A stretch of 64,000 bases of DNA from Singulisphaera sp. GP187 (GCF_900129635.1 NZ_FSRB01000001.1:4875501-4939500), one strand, 5' to 3'. Positions 1 to 8,350 are shown, counted from the first letter of the stretch. Notes: generated by a model from the sequence alone, not told the origin. Numbers and translations are program-made.

Positions 1-32
1 GGGCCGTGTCCACTCGACGGGAAGAATCCGAT

Positions 33-225
33 CCTGACCGCCGATCAATCGCAAATCTTTGATAAGTTTATAACGGGTTCGGTGAACCTTTACCCCCGGT
101 CCTGTCGCAAACCAAGTGCCTCCAGCGGTTTACCGACATATTGCGCGCACACCTGTTATCGCCCCGACGGGACGGCCCAAGACAACCCTTGGCAACGTCC
201 CTAAAAACCAACAGACACGTCATTT
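33..225. repeat. Long direct repeat, copy 1
   Basis: About 190 bp here recur at 2345-2545 in the same orientation at roughly 80-85% identity by eye. Shared blocks include CCTGACCGCCGATC at the left edge, AACCTTTACCCCCGGTC in the middle and TTTACCGACATATTGC further on. The similarity is interrupted at 225 by a palindromic insertion (226-330) and appears to resume weakly at 331. The pair brackets the flavin-reductase and ester-cyclase genes. No coding function is apparent. Confidence 0.8.
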
Positions 226-330
226 CTAAATAGCTCCTCGCAACTGGGAAAGTCCTACGGTCCAGCCTCTTACGGCAAGTGACGAAATTTCGTCACCCCG
301 CTGCTTTCCCTGTTGCGAGGAGCTATTTAG
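226..330. repeat. MITE-like palindromic element
   Basis: A 105-bp segment with 27-bp terminal inverted repeats (226-252 and 304-330; one mismatch seen) starting CTAAATAGCTCCTCGCAAC. The core holds a perfect palindrome, GTGACGAAATTTCGTCAC (281-298). It interrupts the direct repeat that continues on either side, and TCAT occurs on both flanks as a possible target duplication. No transposase is encoded, so it would be a non-autonomous element or a folded regulatory repeat. Confidence 0.65.
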
Positions 331-668
331 TCATCAAATAGCAAATTGCCATAAGTCAAAAAAACAATACACGCATTCTGCAGCCCCGAAGGAGCGACCG
401 TCAGTGCAGGTCTTGGCAATTGGCGGTCGCCCTTTCGGGCTTGCAACAATAAACTCTGATTTAATTTTATCTTATCTCCCATGGCTTACGCTACTGGCTA
501 TGCACAGCCGCCCCTTCGGGGCTGCAATGAACTCGCTAACCGGGAAGATTTCACGTGCATTAATTGGATTTGAGAGCATAAAACGGAGCGCTTCGGTATC
601 GCCCGACTTGTAGAGTGCTTTTGGAATTGATGACAACGCTTACACAAGTCATTGAGGACACAAGCACA
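331..668. other. Non-coding leader with REP-like GC hairpin motifs
   Basis: AT-rich stretch with no convincing gene. It contains three short GC-rich motifs built on GCCCCGAAG or CCCTTTCGGG (380-399, 423-443 and 505-526); the first and last are inverted relative to each other. Such motifs resemble bacterial REP sequences. The GAGGA at 654-658 is the likely ribosome binding site of the next gene. Confidence 0.4.
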
Positions 669-1382
669 ATGCACATGTCAATTACTCCGTCCATTCTCTA
701 CCTTGGCACGCCCGTCGTCCTCGTCAGTACGGTCAACGAAGACGGCTCATACAATCTCGCGCCCATGTCGTCCGCATTCTGGCTCGGGTGGCGCTGCCTG
801 CTGGGCTTTGAGGGAGTTTCCAAAACACCTCAGAATCTCATCCGAACCGGCGAGTGCGTACTCAATCTCCCGTCTGCCGATCAGGTGGATGCCGTCAACC
901 GACTTGCGTTTCTCACAGGTTCAAACCCCGTGCCCGCCGGGAAGACCCTGCGTGGCTACCAGTTCGAGCGGGAGAAGTTTGAAGTCTCGGGACTGACCCC
1001 GGTTGCCTCGGAAACTGTCGCGGCGGCACGTGCGTTGGAGTGCCCGATTCACCTCGAAGCCAAAGTCGCCCGCGTCAATCCCGTCATGGCGGATGAGTAT
1101 GACTACTCCGTCCATGAAAGGAGCGGCGAGTGTACGTTGGAAGGCATCGTCTGCATTGAAGTGCGGATCACGCGCGTCCACACGCATCCTTCGATCTTGA
1201 TGGATGGAAAGCGGAACCATATCGATCCGGATCGCTGGCGGCCCTTGATCATGAGCTTTCAGCGGTTCTACGGATTGGGGCCGGAACTTTCCGAGTCTCG
1301 ACTGGCGAAGATCCCCGAAGCAATGTACCGCACTCCCGATGTCGATCGCGCCGCTATCGTCTCACCTGCAAAAATCAAATAA
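669..1382 (+). CDS. Flavin reductase family protein (FMN-binding split barrel)
   Basis: A 237-residue protein of the flavin-reductase-like split-barrel family, which binds FMN and is used for flavin reduction or as an oxidoreductase. The N-terminal core runs TPVVLVSTVNEDGSYNLAPM, then SAFWLGWRCLLGFEGVSKT, the usual FMN-binding region, followed by an ECVLNLPS strand. The open frame extends upstream to GTG 615, but ATG 669 follows GAGGA by 10 nt and fits the family start. It is followed 111 bp later by an ester-cyclase-like gene. Both lie between two copies of a long direct repeat. The substrate is unknown. Confidence 0.85.
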   Translation: MHMSITPSILYLGTPVVLVSTVNEDGSYNLAPMSSAFWLGWRCLLGFEGVSKTPQNLIRTGECVLNLPSADQVDAVNRLAFLTGSNPVPAGKTLRGYQFEREKFEVSGLTPVASETVAAARALECPIHLEAKVARVNPVMADEYDYSVHERSGECTLEGIVCIEVRITRVHTHPSILMDGKRNHIDPDRWRPLIMSFQRFYGLGPELSESRLAKIPEAMYRTPDVDRAAIVSPAKIK

Positions 1383-1493
1383 CGAATTCGAAGCCAAGAA
1401 CCGGAGCGCTGGCCAGCACACCAAGGGGCTATCGTACGGAGTCAGAGGTGATCTGGCTTCTCCGTTCCACTTCAATCAAGTGAGGGCTCTACC

Positions 1494-1973
1494 ATGTCTA
1501 AAGAAGAGGAAAACAAGGCGATCGTGGGTCGCTGGTTCACAGATTTCTGGGGTAAAACCTGCAACCTCGACATCGTGGACGAGCTCGCCGCTCCCGACAT
1601 GCTCCTGAAGTACTCGCTGCACGCCCCGCGTCGCGGTCGTGAGGACATCAAGGCATTCATGACCGATTTCCGCGGCGCATTCCCGGACCTCAACTTCTGG
1701 GGGACTGCCGATCTCATCGCCGAAGGTGACTACGTGGTCGGCCGTTGGGAAGGTGGCGGCACCCACACCGGTCCCGCCTTCCATGACTTCCTCCTGGGAT
1801 CGTTGACGGCAGCGACCGGGCGTACGATGCGGTTCACCGGAACGACGGTGCTTCGACTCGATCAAGGTAAGATCGTGGAGGAGATCGGCCTGGACGATGG
1901 CGTGACCGCCTATTTTCAATTGGGGCTCATCAAGGCGATTGGAACGGCGGCGCACAGCATCCGTGATATTTAG
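1494..1973 (+). CDS. SnoaL-like ester cyclase family protein
   Basis: A 159-residue single-domain protein with the SnoaL/NTF2-like fold of polyketide or ester cyclases. Typical features are the N-terminal helix ENKAIVGRWFTDFW, the AFPDLNFWGTADLIAEGD strand region and GGTHTGPAFHDF, which usually lines the pocket. Full length for the family. No signal peptide is seen, so it is probably cytosolic. Many relatives have unknown substrates, so the biological reaction cannot be assigned. It may be co-transcribed with the upstream flavin reductase. Confidence 0.8.
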   Translation: MSKEEENKAIVGRWFTDFWGKTCNLDIVDELAAPDMLLKYSLHAPRRGREDIKAFMTDFRGAFPDLNFWGTADLIAEGDYVVGRWEGGGTHTGPAFHDFLLGSLTAATGRTMRFTGTTVLRLDQGKIVEEIGLDDGVTAYFQLGLIKAIGTAAHSIRDI

Positions 1974-2091
1974 CGAGAATGCCGCGAGTTACGAGCGTGG
2001 ACCAACCGACTTTCCCCAGGTCGCTCGCCCAAAATCTCGGCAATATCCGCGGTCTGCGGGCCAATCGGCCCGCCGGCCGGGCGGCGAGGGC

Positions 2092-2207
2092 TGGGAACTT
2101 CAGTGAATGATTCGGTCGGTAGCCAGGCACCTATAGAGGGCAAGACAGGGGACCTGGAAAATCCATCGAGGTCGGCGTCCCGGCGTCCATCTTCACTGAA
2201 GTTCCCA
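2092..2207. repeat. Inverted repeat with 16-bp perfect arms
   Basis: TGGGAACTTCAGTGAA at 2092-2107 is exactly complementary to TTCACTGAAGTTCCCA at 2192-2207, with an 84-nt loop. It lies downstream of the ester-cyclase gene and just before the lipA fragment. The loop carries GCCAGGCAC, the core of a repeat family seen elsewhere in the window. No poly-T tail follows, so it is not a standard terminator. Confidence 0.6.
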
Positions 2208-2249
2208 GACCTCGTAACTGAAGTGGCTTGTCACTCGTGCCCCGCCGAC

Positions 2250-2355
2250 GTGCGAACCAAGAGCGGCCTGATGCTCGGCCTGAGCGAGACAACCGAAGAG
2301 CTCTTCGAAACCTTGGCGGACCTCCGCGCCGTCGGCTGCGATTTCCTGACCGCCG
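2250..2355 (+). pseudogene. lipA: Lipoyl synthase (lipA) internal fragment
   Basis: This stretch translates as VRTKSGLMLGLSETTEELFE and continues with TLADLRAVGCDFLT. That matches the conserved internal segment of lipoyl synthase (family pattern TKSGLMxGLGET...E...DLRxxGxDxLT), a radical-SAM enzyme that inserts sulfur into octanoyl groups. The N-terminal CxxxCxxC cluster and the C-terminal part are absent, and the frame soon stops. The match breaks at the left edge of direct-repeat copy 2. It is a gene relic; an intact lipA would have to lie outside the window. Confidence 0.75.
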
Positions 2356-2545
2356 ATCGATCGCAAATTTATTAATAAATTTACAATCGTTTCGGCGAAC
2401 CTTTACCCCCGGTCTTGTCGCAATCCAGGTGCCTCCGGGGGTTTACCGACATATTGCAAGCACGCCTGTTATCGCCCCAAGCCAGCCTTTGGCAACGTCA
2501 CTGAAAATCAACAGATTAGTCATTTTTAGCCATAAAATGGCAACC
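2345..2545. repeat. Long direct repeat, copy 2
   Basis: Second copy of the repeat at 33-225. It lacks the palindromic insertion found in copy 1, so CATTTTTAGCCATAAAATGG reads through where copy 1 is interrupted. Its left edge coincides with the 3' break of the lipA fragment. Confidence 0.8.
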
Positions 2546-2839
2546 TGTTTTGCTCAGCGTTTCTCCGGCCTCAACTCCGGCCTTAACTCCGGCCTCAATG
2601 AAGTTCAGGCGATCTGACTCGACCTTCCGCACGTCGAGCAGGTCGGCCAGGCGAATCGGAAGGGGCTGAATGTCCAAGTTCAATCCTTCGTGCGCGTGCG
2701 GCGACCAGCCTCGAGTCAGTCACGTGCTTTTATCGTCATCGCTTTATAGCCGGCGCCGGTTCGAGACAACGTCTCAAGGACCACGCCGGTGAGAACGTCG
2801 CTGTTGCATGCCCTCGGATTCCGACTCGATGCATGGAGG
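2546..2839. other. Intergenic region with a 12-bp tandem repeat
   Basis: No supported gene. The unit CTCCGGCCTCAA is repeated three times in tandem (2563-2598, one base differing in the middle unit). The rest, down to the 3' end of the minus-strand gene at 2840, shows nothing recognisable. Confidence 0.5.
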
Positions 2840-3889
2840 CTATTCTTTGGGAACGAGTCTTGCCAGCCCGAGTGTGGCCCAGGCGCTGGCGGCGCAGGTG
2901 ATCGGCGTCAATAATTTCGCGGACCCGCCGGTCTTGCCGTCCGGCGAGGATCGCGACGTCATCGGCCAACTGCCGTCCGGCTTTTGCGTGGCGATCAAGA
3001 AATCTATGGATCGCTTGATCTCAGGTTGATCGGCGGTGAAACCGGCGAGCGCGAGGACGTACAGTGTCTGGCCGGTGGCATAAGCGTCGCTCGCCGTATC
3101 AGCGTTCTGGCTCCAGCCACCGTCGGCTCGTTGCAGGGCGAGGAGTTCGCGGATCGTTGCGTCCATCTCCTCCCGGGGTTTGCCGGCGCGAGCTGCCAGC
3201 AATACCGTGAAAACTTGATCTTGAAGGGTCTTGGGCAGCTTGGTGTCGGCCAGCCAGGCGTTCGCTTTCGCGAGCGCGGTGCGTTGCGATTCGGTGGCGT
3301 CGGGGCCCGTTTCGCCCTGCAAGGCCATGATGAGCCATGCGGCGTCAGTCGTCTCGCTCTCGTTGATCGGCGGCCGACTGAGGAAGAAGTCCCAGCCGCC
3401 GTCGTTGCGTTGTTTCTTGAGGATTTCGTCCGCAATCCGCCGCAGGCTTTGTTTTTGCCCCTCACTCAGCGATGGCAACGACCGTGCCGCAACAGCCATG
3501 AACGCCGTGCCGGTCCTTACGCCCTTACCGATGGGCCGCGGGTCGGGCGGATCCGCCGGGTCGTTGAACAGCTTCGAAGTCATCAGTTTGTCCGGCCCCC
3601 CGATCATGGCCTCGGTCGTCTCTGCCACGAAGGCTTTGTCGATCGTGTAGCCTTGCCGTTCGGCTTCGCTGATCGCCCAAAGCGGCATTGCCAGGTGATG
3701 GCATGTAAAACAGTTGCGTGACTTCAACCAGGCGGTGCTTTCGGTCTGCATGAATCCGATGGCCCGCTCAACCGACTGCTGAACCTGCCGCGGCGTTGCT
3801 GACGGAACCGAGGCCGGTTCGCCGGCAAGGGCGAGCGGTGCGAGGCAAAGCGTCAGGAAGAACGCCGAGATCCGTAATGGGCGAGCCAT
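2840..3889 (-). CDS. Secreted prenyltransferase/squalene-oxidase-fold protein with CxxCH motif
   Basis: A 349-residue protein starting with a signal peptide (residues 1 to about 22, cleavage near ALAGEP). A haem-binding CFTCHH motif lies at residues 60-65. The rest forms alpha/alpha-barrel repeats with QW-like motifs (NDGGWDFF, ADGGWSQN, KPDGSWPM), as in squalene cyclases and prenyltransferases. The catalytic DXDD of squalene cyclases is not evident, so enzymatic cyclisation is doubtful. Proteins pairing a c-type haem motif with this fold occur in planctomycetes; their role is unknown. It is divergent from the gene at 4042, sharing a 150-bp promoter region. Confidence 0.75.
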   Translation of the reverse strand: MARPLRISAFFLTLCLAPLALAGEPASVPSATPRQVQQSVERAIGFMQTESTAWLKSRNCFTCHHLAMPLWAISEAERQGYTIDKAFVAETTEAMIGGPDKLMTSKLFNDPADPPDPRPIGKGVRTGTAFMAVAARSLPSLSEGQKQSLRRIADEILKKQRNDGGWDFFLSRPPINESETTDAAWLIMALQGETGPDATESQRTALAKANAWLADTKLPKTLQDQVFTVLLAARAGKPREEMDATIRELLALQRADGGWSQNADTASDAYATGQTLYVLALAGFTADQPEIKRSIDFLIATQKPDGSWPMTSRSSPDGKTGGSAKLLTPITCAASAWATLGLARLVPKE

Positions 3890-4041
3890 GGATCGATCAC
3901 CTCGAAAAGGACGAAGATCGGTGGCAAAATACGTATCGATGTTACGCCGCGCGCGGCCGGCTCGCTACCTGTCCGAGCAAGTCCTGAACGGTCGAGCGGC
4001 GCCCCCTGCCCTTGCTTCGATCGCCCGACGGAGCGCTCCCC

Positions 4042-4908
4042 ATGACGCGATGTCTCGCAATCGCACTCCCCTCCTTGATTGGTCTTACGGCCTGGGCTCA
4101 AGCCCCTCCCATCGTCGGCTCCAAGGCCGGTGACGAGCGTCAAGCCGTGGGCGTCAAGCTGTGCTGGTGCCCGCCCGGACGCTTCACCATGGGAAGCCCG
4201 CCCGGCGAGCCGGAACGGAGGCCCGGCGAGAACCAGGTCGAGGTGCGACACACACGAGGCTTTTGGGTCGGCAAATACGAGGTCACCCAACGCGATTGGA
4301 AGCGGGTCGTCGGAGAACTGCCGGGCAAACTGACGGCGGAGTTGCCCGAGGGGGATGACTACCCGGTTGGCAACGTGAACTTCGCCGAGGCGGAGGGTTT
4401 CTGTCGCAAGCTGACCGCGATGGCGATCGCGGCGAAGGAGCTGCCGGGGAATTGGGAGTTCCGCCTCCCCACCGAGGCGCAGTGGGAATACGCCTGTCGG
4501 GCCGGAACAGCCACCGCCACCGCGTTCGGCGATTCACTCACCCGCGGGCAGGCGAATTTTCGGGGGAAGCCCTACAACGGCGGTGCCGACGAGGGTCCTT
4601 CGTTGAATCGGGCGGCGAAGGTCGGCAATTACCCGGCCAATGCCTGGGGCATCCACGACATGCACGGCAACACCTATGAGTGGTGCCGGGACTGGTATCA
4701 CGCGACGCTGTCGGGAGGCGACGACCCGGATTTGTCCTCGGCGAAAGCGACCGCGACAATGAACCGGGACGGCACCTATTCCCGATCGCGGCGGGGCGGC
4801 GCCTGGACCGACGACGGGATGTTTTGCCGGACGGCGTTCCGGGTTCGCTTCGAGCCCGAGCGGCGCTACGACCATATCGGGTTCAGGGTCGTGGCGGTGC
4901 GAAAGTAG
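4042..4908 (+). CDS. SUMF1/formylglycine-generating-enzyme-like secreted protein
   Basis: A 288-residue protein with a signal peptide (MTRCLAIALPSLIGLTAWA) and a complete SUMF1/EgtB-type C-type-lectin-like domain. Landmarks are GRFTMGSPPGEPER, FWVGKYEVTQRDWKRV, FRLPTEAQWEYACRAGT, GNTYEWCRDWY and the terminal HIGFRVV. The frame opens at TTG 4012, but ATG 4042 begins the signal peptide. Formylglycine-generating enzymes use two Cys; here RRGGAWTDDGMFCRTAFR keeps only the second, so true sulfatase-activating oxidase activity is unlikely. It is probably a binding or other SUMF1-family protein. Confidence 0.85.
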   Translation: MTRCLAIALPSLIGLTAWAQAPPIVGSKAGDERQAVGVKLCWCPPGRFTMGSPPGEPERRPGENQVEVRHTRGFWVGKYEVTQRDWKRVVGELPGKLTAELPEGDDYPVGNVNFAEAEGFCRKLTAMAIAAKELPGNWEFRLPTEAQWEYACRAGTATATAFGDSLTRGQANFRGKPYNGGADEGPSLNRAAKVGNYPANAWGIHDMHGNTYEWCRDWYHATLSGGDDPDLSSAKATATMNRDGTYSRSRRGGAWTDDGMFCRTAFRVRFEPERRYDHIGFRVVAVRK

Positions 4909-5094
4909 CCTGGGAAAAGCAGGCCGGTGGCCATCCACCGTAGCGGCATACCAACCGCCAACTCTGACTCCGAAGGATCCCCGAGGATACCTTCGCGAGC
5001 TTGCCCATCCTTGATCTTTTGCCAGTCGCGATGTAGAAGTCAAAGGAGTCCGTCGCGCCTTCATCCCGACCCGCCCCCTTGGGAGCCGTAAGCC

Positions 5095-5775
5095 ATGGCA
5101 CACGCGAACAAGTGGATGATCGACCCCAATGATGCCGTGATGTTGCTGATCGATCATCAAAGCGGGCTATTCCAACTGGTCAAGGACATCGAGTTGCCGA
5201 TCCTTCGCTCGCACGTGACTGCGCTCGCGAAGGTGGCCCGGCTCGCCAAGATCCCGACCTTCACCACGGCCTCGGTCCCCGACGGCCCGAACGGTCCGCT
5301 GATCCCTGAGATCCATCAGTCGAATCCGGATGCGGTCTACATCCCGCGAACCGGCCAGATCAACGCCTGGGACAACCCGGCGTGGGTGAAGGCGATCGAG
5401 GAAACCAAGCGGAAAACCCTGCTCATCGCCGGCACGCTCACCAGTGTCTGCATGTCGTTCCCCACGCTCAGCGCCCTCGTTGCCGGGTACAAGGTATTCA
5501 CGATCGTCGACGCCTCCGGCAACTGGAGCAAGATGGCGACGGACCTGACGGTCGCCCGCGTCGCGCAGGCCGGCGCGATGCCGATCGACACCTATGCCGT
5601 GCTCGCCGAACTCATGAGCACCTGGAATCGGCCCGATGCGATGGACTTCGCGGCGGTGATGGTCGACCATATCGTTCCGCCCTATCGGGCCCTGATGGAA
5701 AGCTACGACAAGGCGCAGAGCGTGCAAAAGGTCGGACGAGAAACCAAGCTCGATCGACTTGAAGCCGCCAAATAA
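5095..5775 (+). CDS. Isochorismatase family hydrolase (YcaC-like)
   Basis: A 226-residue cysteine-hydrolase-fold protein closely resembling the YcaC group: MLLIDHQSGLFQLV (Asp20), PRTGQINAWDNPAWVKAIE, then the nucleophile Cys119 in GTLTSVCMSFPTLSAL, and DASGNWSKM. Members of this superfamily hydrolyse C-N or related bonds; YcaC has no settled physiological substrate. ATG 5095 is the only sensible start. It begins a same-strand run with an FMN reductase, a pirin and a second isochorismatase, suggesting shared work on small aromatic or quinone-type compounds (inference). Confidence 0.88.
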   Translation: MAHANKWMIDPNDAVMLLIDHQSGLFQLVKDIELPILRSHVTALAKVARLAKIPTFTTASVPDGPNGPLIPEIHQSNPDAVYIPRTGQINAWDNPAWVKAIEETKRKTLLIAGTLTSVCMSFPTLSALVAGYKVFTIVDASGNWSKMATDLTVARVAQAGAMPIDTYAVLAELMSTWNRPDAMDFAAVMVDHIVPPYRALMESYDKAQSVQKVGRETKLDRLEAAK

Positions 5776-5793
5776 TCAACGGAAACTCATGCA

Positions 5794-6378
5794 ATGATGA
5801 AGTTAGTTGGACTTTCCGGTAGCTTGCGCCGTGGTTCGTTCAACACCGCGTTGCTTCGCGCTGCGGGCGAGCTGTTGCCAGCTGGGGTCGAGCTCTCGGT
5901 CCACACGATCTGGGGGATTCCGCTCTACGACGCGGACGTGGAAGCCGCCGAGGGCATCCCCCTGGCGGTGGCCGGCCTGAAGGAGGCGATCGCCGCGGCG
6001 GACGGCCTGCTCCTTGCCACGCCGGAATACAACAACTCGCTCCCGGGGGCGTTCAAGAACGCGATCGACTGGCTGTCCCGCCCGCAGGCGGACATCAAGC
6101 GGGTGTTTGGCGGTAAGCCGGTGGCGATCCTCGGCGCAACCCCCGGCGGGTTCGGGACCATCTTGAGCCAAGACGCCTGGCTCCCTGTGCTCCGTTACCT
6201 CGGAACCAACCCCTGGTTTGCCGGTCGGCTCCTCGTCTCGCATGCGGGCGAAGTGTTCGACACCTCGGGAGCGATCACCGACGACAAGGTTCGCGAGCCG
6301 CTCAAACGGTTCGTCCACGGATTCGTCGAATTCGTCGGCGCCTCAACCTCCCGGAAACCGGCCGGGCTGGGGCAATAG
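5794..6378 (+). CDS. NADPH-dependent FMN reductase family protein
   Basis: A 194-residue flavodoxin-fold protein. The phosphate-binding loop is GLSGSLRRGSFNTALLRA; the family hallmark TPEYNNSLPGAFKNAIDWLS binds the isoalloxazine ring, and GATPGGFGT follows. Members reduce FMN, quinones, chromate or azo compounds with NAD(P)H in the cytosol. The start follows the upstream isochorismatase stop by only 18 bp, so the two are very likely one transcription unit. Family certain, substrate unknown. Confidence 0.9.
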   Translation: MMKLVGLSGSLRRGSFNTALLRAAGELLPAGVELSVHTIWGIPLYDADVEAAEGIPLAVAGLKEAIAAADGLLLATPEYNNSLPGAFKNAIDWLSRPQADIKRVFGGKPVAILGATPGGFGTILSQDAWLPVLRYLGTNPWFAGRLLVSHAGEVFDTSGAITDDKVREPLKRFVHGFVEFVGASTSRKPAGLGQ

Positions 6379-6445
6379 CGCGGGAGTCACCTGGGCGTGG
6401 CCTCGTTGCGAAGGGATGCAATCAACAGTTAAGGAGGGAACTGAC

Positions 6446-7315
6446 ATGAAAAAACTTGTCGCCGTCAATCGCGAAGCGGACGCCCATTGGGTTGGCAACG
6501 GGTTCCCCGTCCGCACCCTCTTTTCGGTCCAGACTCTCGAGGCGTGGATCAGCCCGTTCCTGATGCTGGACTACGCCGGTCCGGCCGAGTTTCCGCCGTC
6601 GGACGAGCCGCGCGGGGTGGGCGAGCACCCGCACCGCGGGTTCGAGACGGTGACGATCGTGTACCAGGGCGAGCTCGAACACCGCGACTCGGCCGGCAAC
6701 CACGGCAAGATCGGCCCGGGCGACGTGCAATGGATGACGGCCGCGTCCGGGGTCGTGCATGAGGAGTGGCACGAACAGGCGTTTACCAAGCAGGGCGGCA
6801 TCCTCGAGATGGTGCAACTGTGGGTGAATCTGCCGGCGAAGGACAAGATGTCGCCGCCCCGCTACCAGGAGATCCTCGACCGGCAGATCCCGGTCGTCGA
6901 CCTCGACGGCGCGGGGACCGTGCGGGTGATCGCCGGCGCGTTCCAGGGGACGAAGGGACCGGCCAACACGTTCACGCCGCTCAACGTCTGGGACGTTCGG
7001 CTCAACGCGGGTCATCGCCTCGAGTTGGAATTCCCGGCGGGGTCGACGACCCTCCTCCTGGCCCTGAAGGGGAAGGCGATGATAAACGGGGTGGAACCGA
7101 TCGGCGAGGCCGAGCTCGCTGTGTTCGATCGCGAACCGGGCGCGGTCACCGTCGAGGCGGAGGACGACGCCACCCTCCTCGTCATGAGTGGCGAGCCGAT
7201 CGACGAGCCGGTCGTCAGCTACGGGCCGTTCGTGATGAACACCCAGGCGGAGATCCGCCAGGCGATCAGCGACTACCAGAGCGGCAAGATGGGGCACCTC
7301 GTCGCCCCGTCCTGA
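6446..7315 (+). CDS. Pirin family protein
   Basis: A 289-residue bicupin of the pirin family. The N-terminal cupin has the metal-ligand pattern EHPHRGFETVTIVYQGELEH and GVVHEEWHE (His, His, His, Glu); the second half holds the pirin C-terminal domain (LNVWDVRLNAGHRLELEFPA). The open frame runs upstream, but ATG 6446 has a strong AAGGAGG at 6431-6437. Some pirins are quercetin dioxygenases, others act in regulation or redox sensing. Its place between an FMN reductase and an isochorismatase fits oxidative or aromatic metabolism. Confidence 0.9.
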   Translation: MKKLVAVNREADAHWVGNGFPVRTLFSVQTLEAWISPFLMLDYAGPAEFPPSDEPRGVGEHPHRGFETVTIVYQGELEHRDSAGNHGKIGPGDVQWMTAASGVVHEEWHEQAFTKQGGILEMVQLWVNLPAKDKMSPPRYQEILDRQIPVVDLDGAGTVRVIAGAFQGTKGPANTFTPLNVWDVRLNAGHRLELEFPAGSTTLLLALKGKAMINGVEPIGEAELAVFDREPGAVTVEAEDDATLLVMSGEPIDEPVVSYGPFVMNTQAEIRQAISDYQSGKMGHLVAPS

Positions 7316-7419
7316 GTCCGCGAGCCGAATCGTGGGAATCGAATCCCACGGTTTCGCCGGTCCACCTCTCACTCGAGCAAATGCGGCCCGAGGGAGACAT
7401 GGGTTGGCCACACAATGAT

Positions 7420-7473
7420 TATTGGTGTTCGCTCTGATTTTCTCTTGCGTTTCAATGAGGACGAACACCAATA
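7420..7473. repeat. Perfect 12-bp inverted repeat
   Basis: TATTGGTGTTCG (7420-7431) and CGAACACCAATA (7462-7473) can form a stem with a 30-nt loop in the 219-bp gap between the pirin and second isochorismatase genes. There is no U-tract. It might be an operator, an attenuator or a small repeat; the sequence alone does not decide. Confidence 0.5.
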
Positions 7474-7534
7474 CCACTCCCCAGAATGGCGGCGACGTTA
7501 ACTCGGGTCCGGCTCTGCCGGGAAAGGGTGTGTC

Positions 7535-8176
7535 ATGTCGAGTGAACCCATTCGTGACCCCATGAAGGATGACCTGCTTACTCCCAAAAACTCGGCGCTG
7601 ATCATCATCGACTATCAGCCGGTTCAGGTGAACTCGATTGCTTCGATGGACCGGCAACTGCTGGTCAACAACATCGTGGGCGTGGCCAAGATCGGGCTTG
7701 CCTACGGCCTGCCGATCGTCCACGCCACAGTCAATGTCAAGACCGGGCTGAACAAGCCTCCGATCCCACAGCTTCGCAAGGTACTCAAGGACCTCCCAAC
7801 CATCGATCGCACCTCGATCAATTCGTGGGAGGACGTCGAGTTCGTCAAGGCGGTCAAAGCCACGGGCCGCAAAAAGCTCATCATGACGGCGCTCTGGACC
7901 GAGGCCTGCCTGACCTTCCCCGCCCTGGATGCGATCCGCGAAGGCTACGAGGTCTACCTGGTGGTGGACGCAGTCGGCGGCACCTCGGTTGCGGCCCACG
8001 AGGCGGCCCTGCGGCGAATCGAGCAGGCCGGCGGCAAACCGATCAGCTGGACGCAACTCCTCTGCGAACTTCAGCGTGACTGGGCGCGCAGCGAGACGGT
8101 GCCGGCGTTCATGGACCTCTTCATTGAGACCGGCGGCACCGCCGGCCTCCAGTTCGCCGCCGAGAGGCCCGACTGA
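7535..8176 (+). CDS. Isochorismatase family hydrolase (second copy)
   Basis: A 213-residue cysteine-hydrolase-fold protein. Catalytic Asp lies in ALIIIDYQPVQV, the nucleophile Cys in ALWTEACLTFPALDAI, with IDRTSINSWEDVEFVKAVKA before it. It differs from the 5095 copy (TEAC versus TSVC; no YcaC-like GQINAWDN), so it is a separate subfamily rather than a tandem duplicate. ATG 7535 begins a charged N-terminal tail. The 219-bp gap with an inverted repeat upstream leaves open whether it shares the pirin transcript. Confidence 0.87.
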   Translation: MSSEPIRDPMKDDLLTPKNSALIIIDYQPVQVNSIASMDRQLLVNNIVGVAKIGLAYGLPIVHATVNVKTGLNKPPIPQLRKVLKDLPTIDRTSINSWEDVEFVKAVKATGRKKLIMTALWTEACLTFPALDAIREGYEVYLVVDAVGGTSVAAHEAALRRIEQAGGKPISWTQLLCELQRDWARSETVPAFMDLFIETGGTAGLQFAAERPD

Positions 8177-8249
8177 CCGGCCCGGACCGGCCGAACGTGG
8201 CCATCGCACACAGGTAGGCCTGAGAGCGTGGGTGAGAACGTGTCTTGTC

Positions 8250-8348
8250 GGGTGGGCACGGCCACCATGCCTTTTCACAAGAGGCATGGTTGGAGTGGGT
8301 GCCCTTTCCTTCTCCGGGACTAGACCTGGTGGCCCGTGCCCACTCTAC
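8250..8348. repeat. Dispersed GTGGGCACGGC palindromic repeat, copy A
   Basis: About 99 bp whose ends are near-inverse (GGGTGGGCACGGCCACCATG at the left, ACCTGGTGGCCCGTGCCCAC at the right) and whose left part includes GCCTTTTCACAAG. A second copy in the same orientation lies at 12484-12583. This is typical of REP/MITE-class intergenic elements. Confidence 0.75.
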
Positions 8349-8350
8349 CG

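Noticed and set aside
4042..4908. True formylglycine-generating enzyme
   Set aside because: Only one of the two catalytic cysteines is present, so only the SUMF1 fold is claimed.
7330..7350. GGGAATCGAATCCCAC resembling a tRNA T-arm
   Set aside because: No acceptor stem, anticodon arm or D-arm could be matched around it; it is a short palindrome.
6422..8287. Minus-strand 621-codon open frame
   Set aside because: Antisense to the pirin and isochorismatase genes; no recognisable domain.
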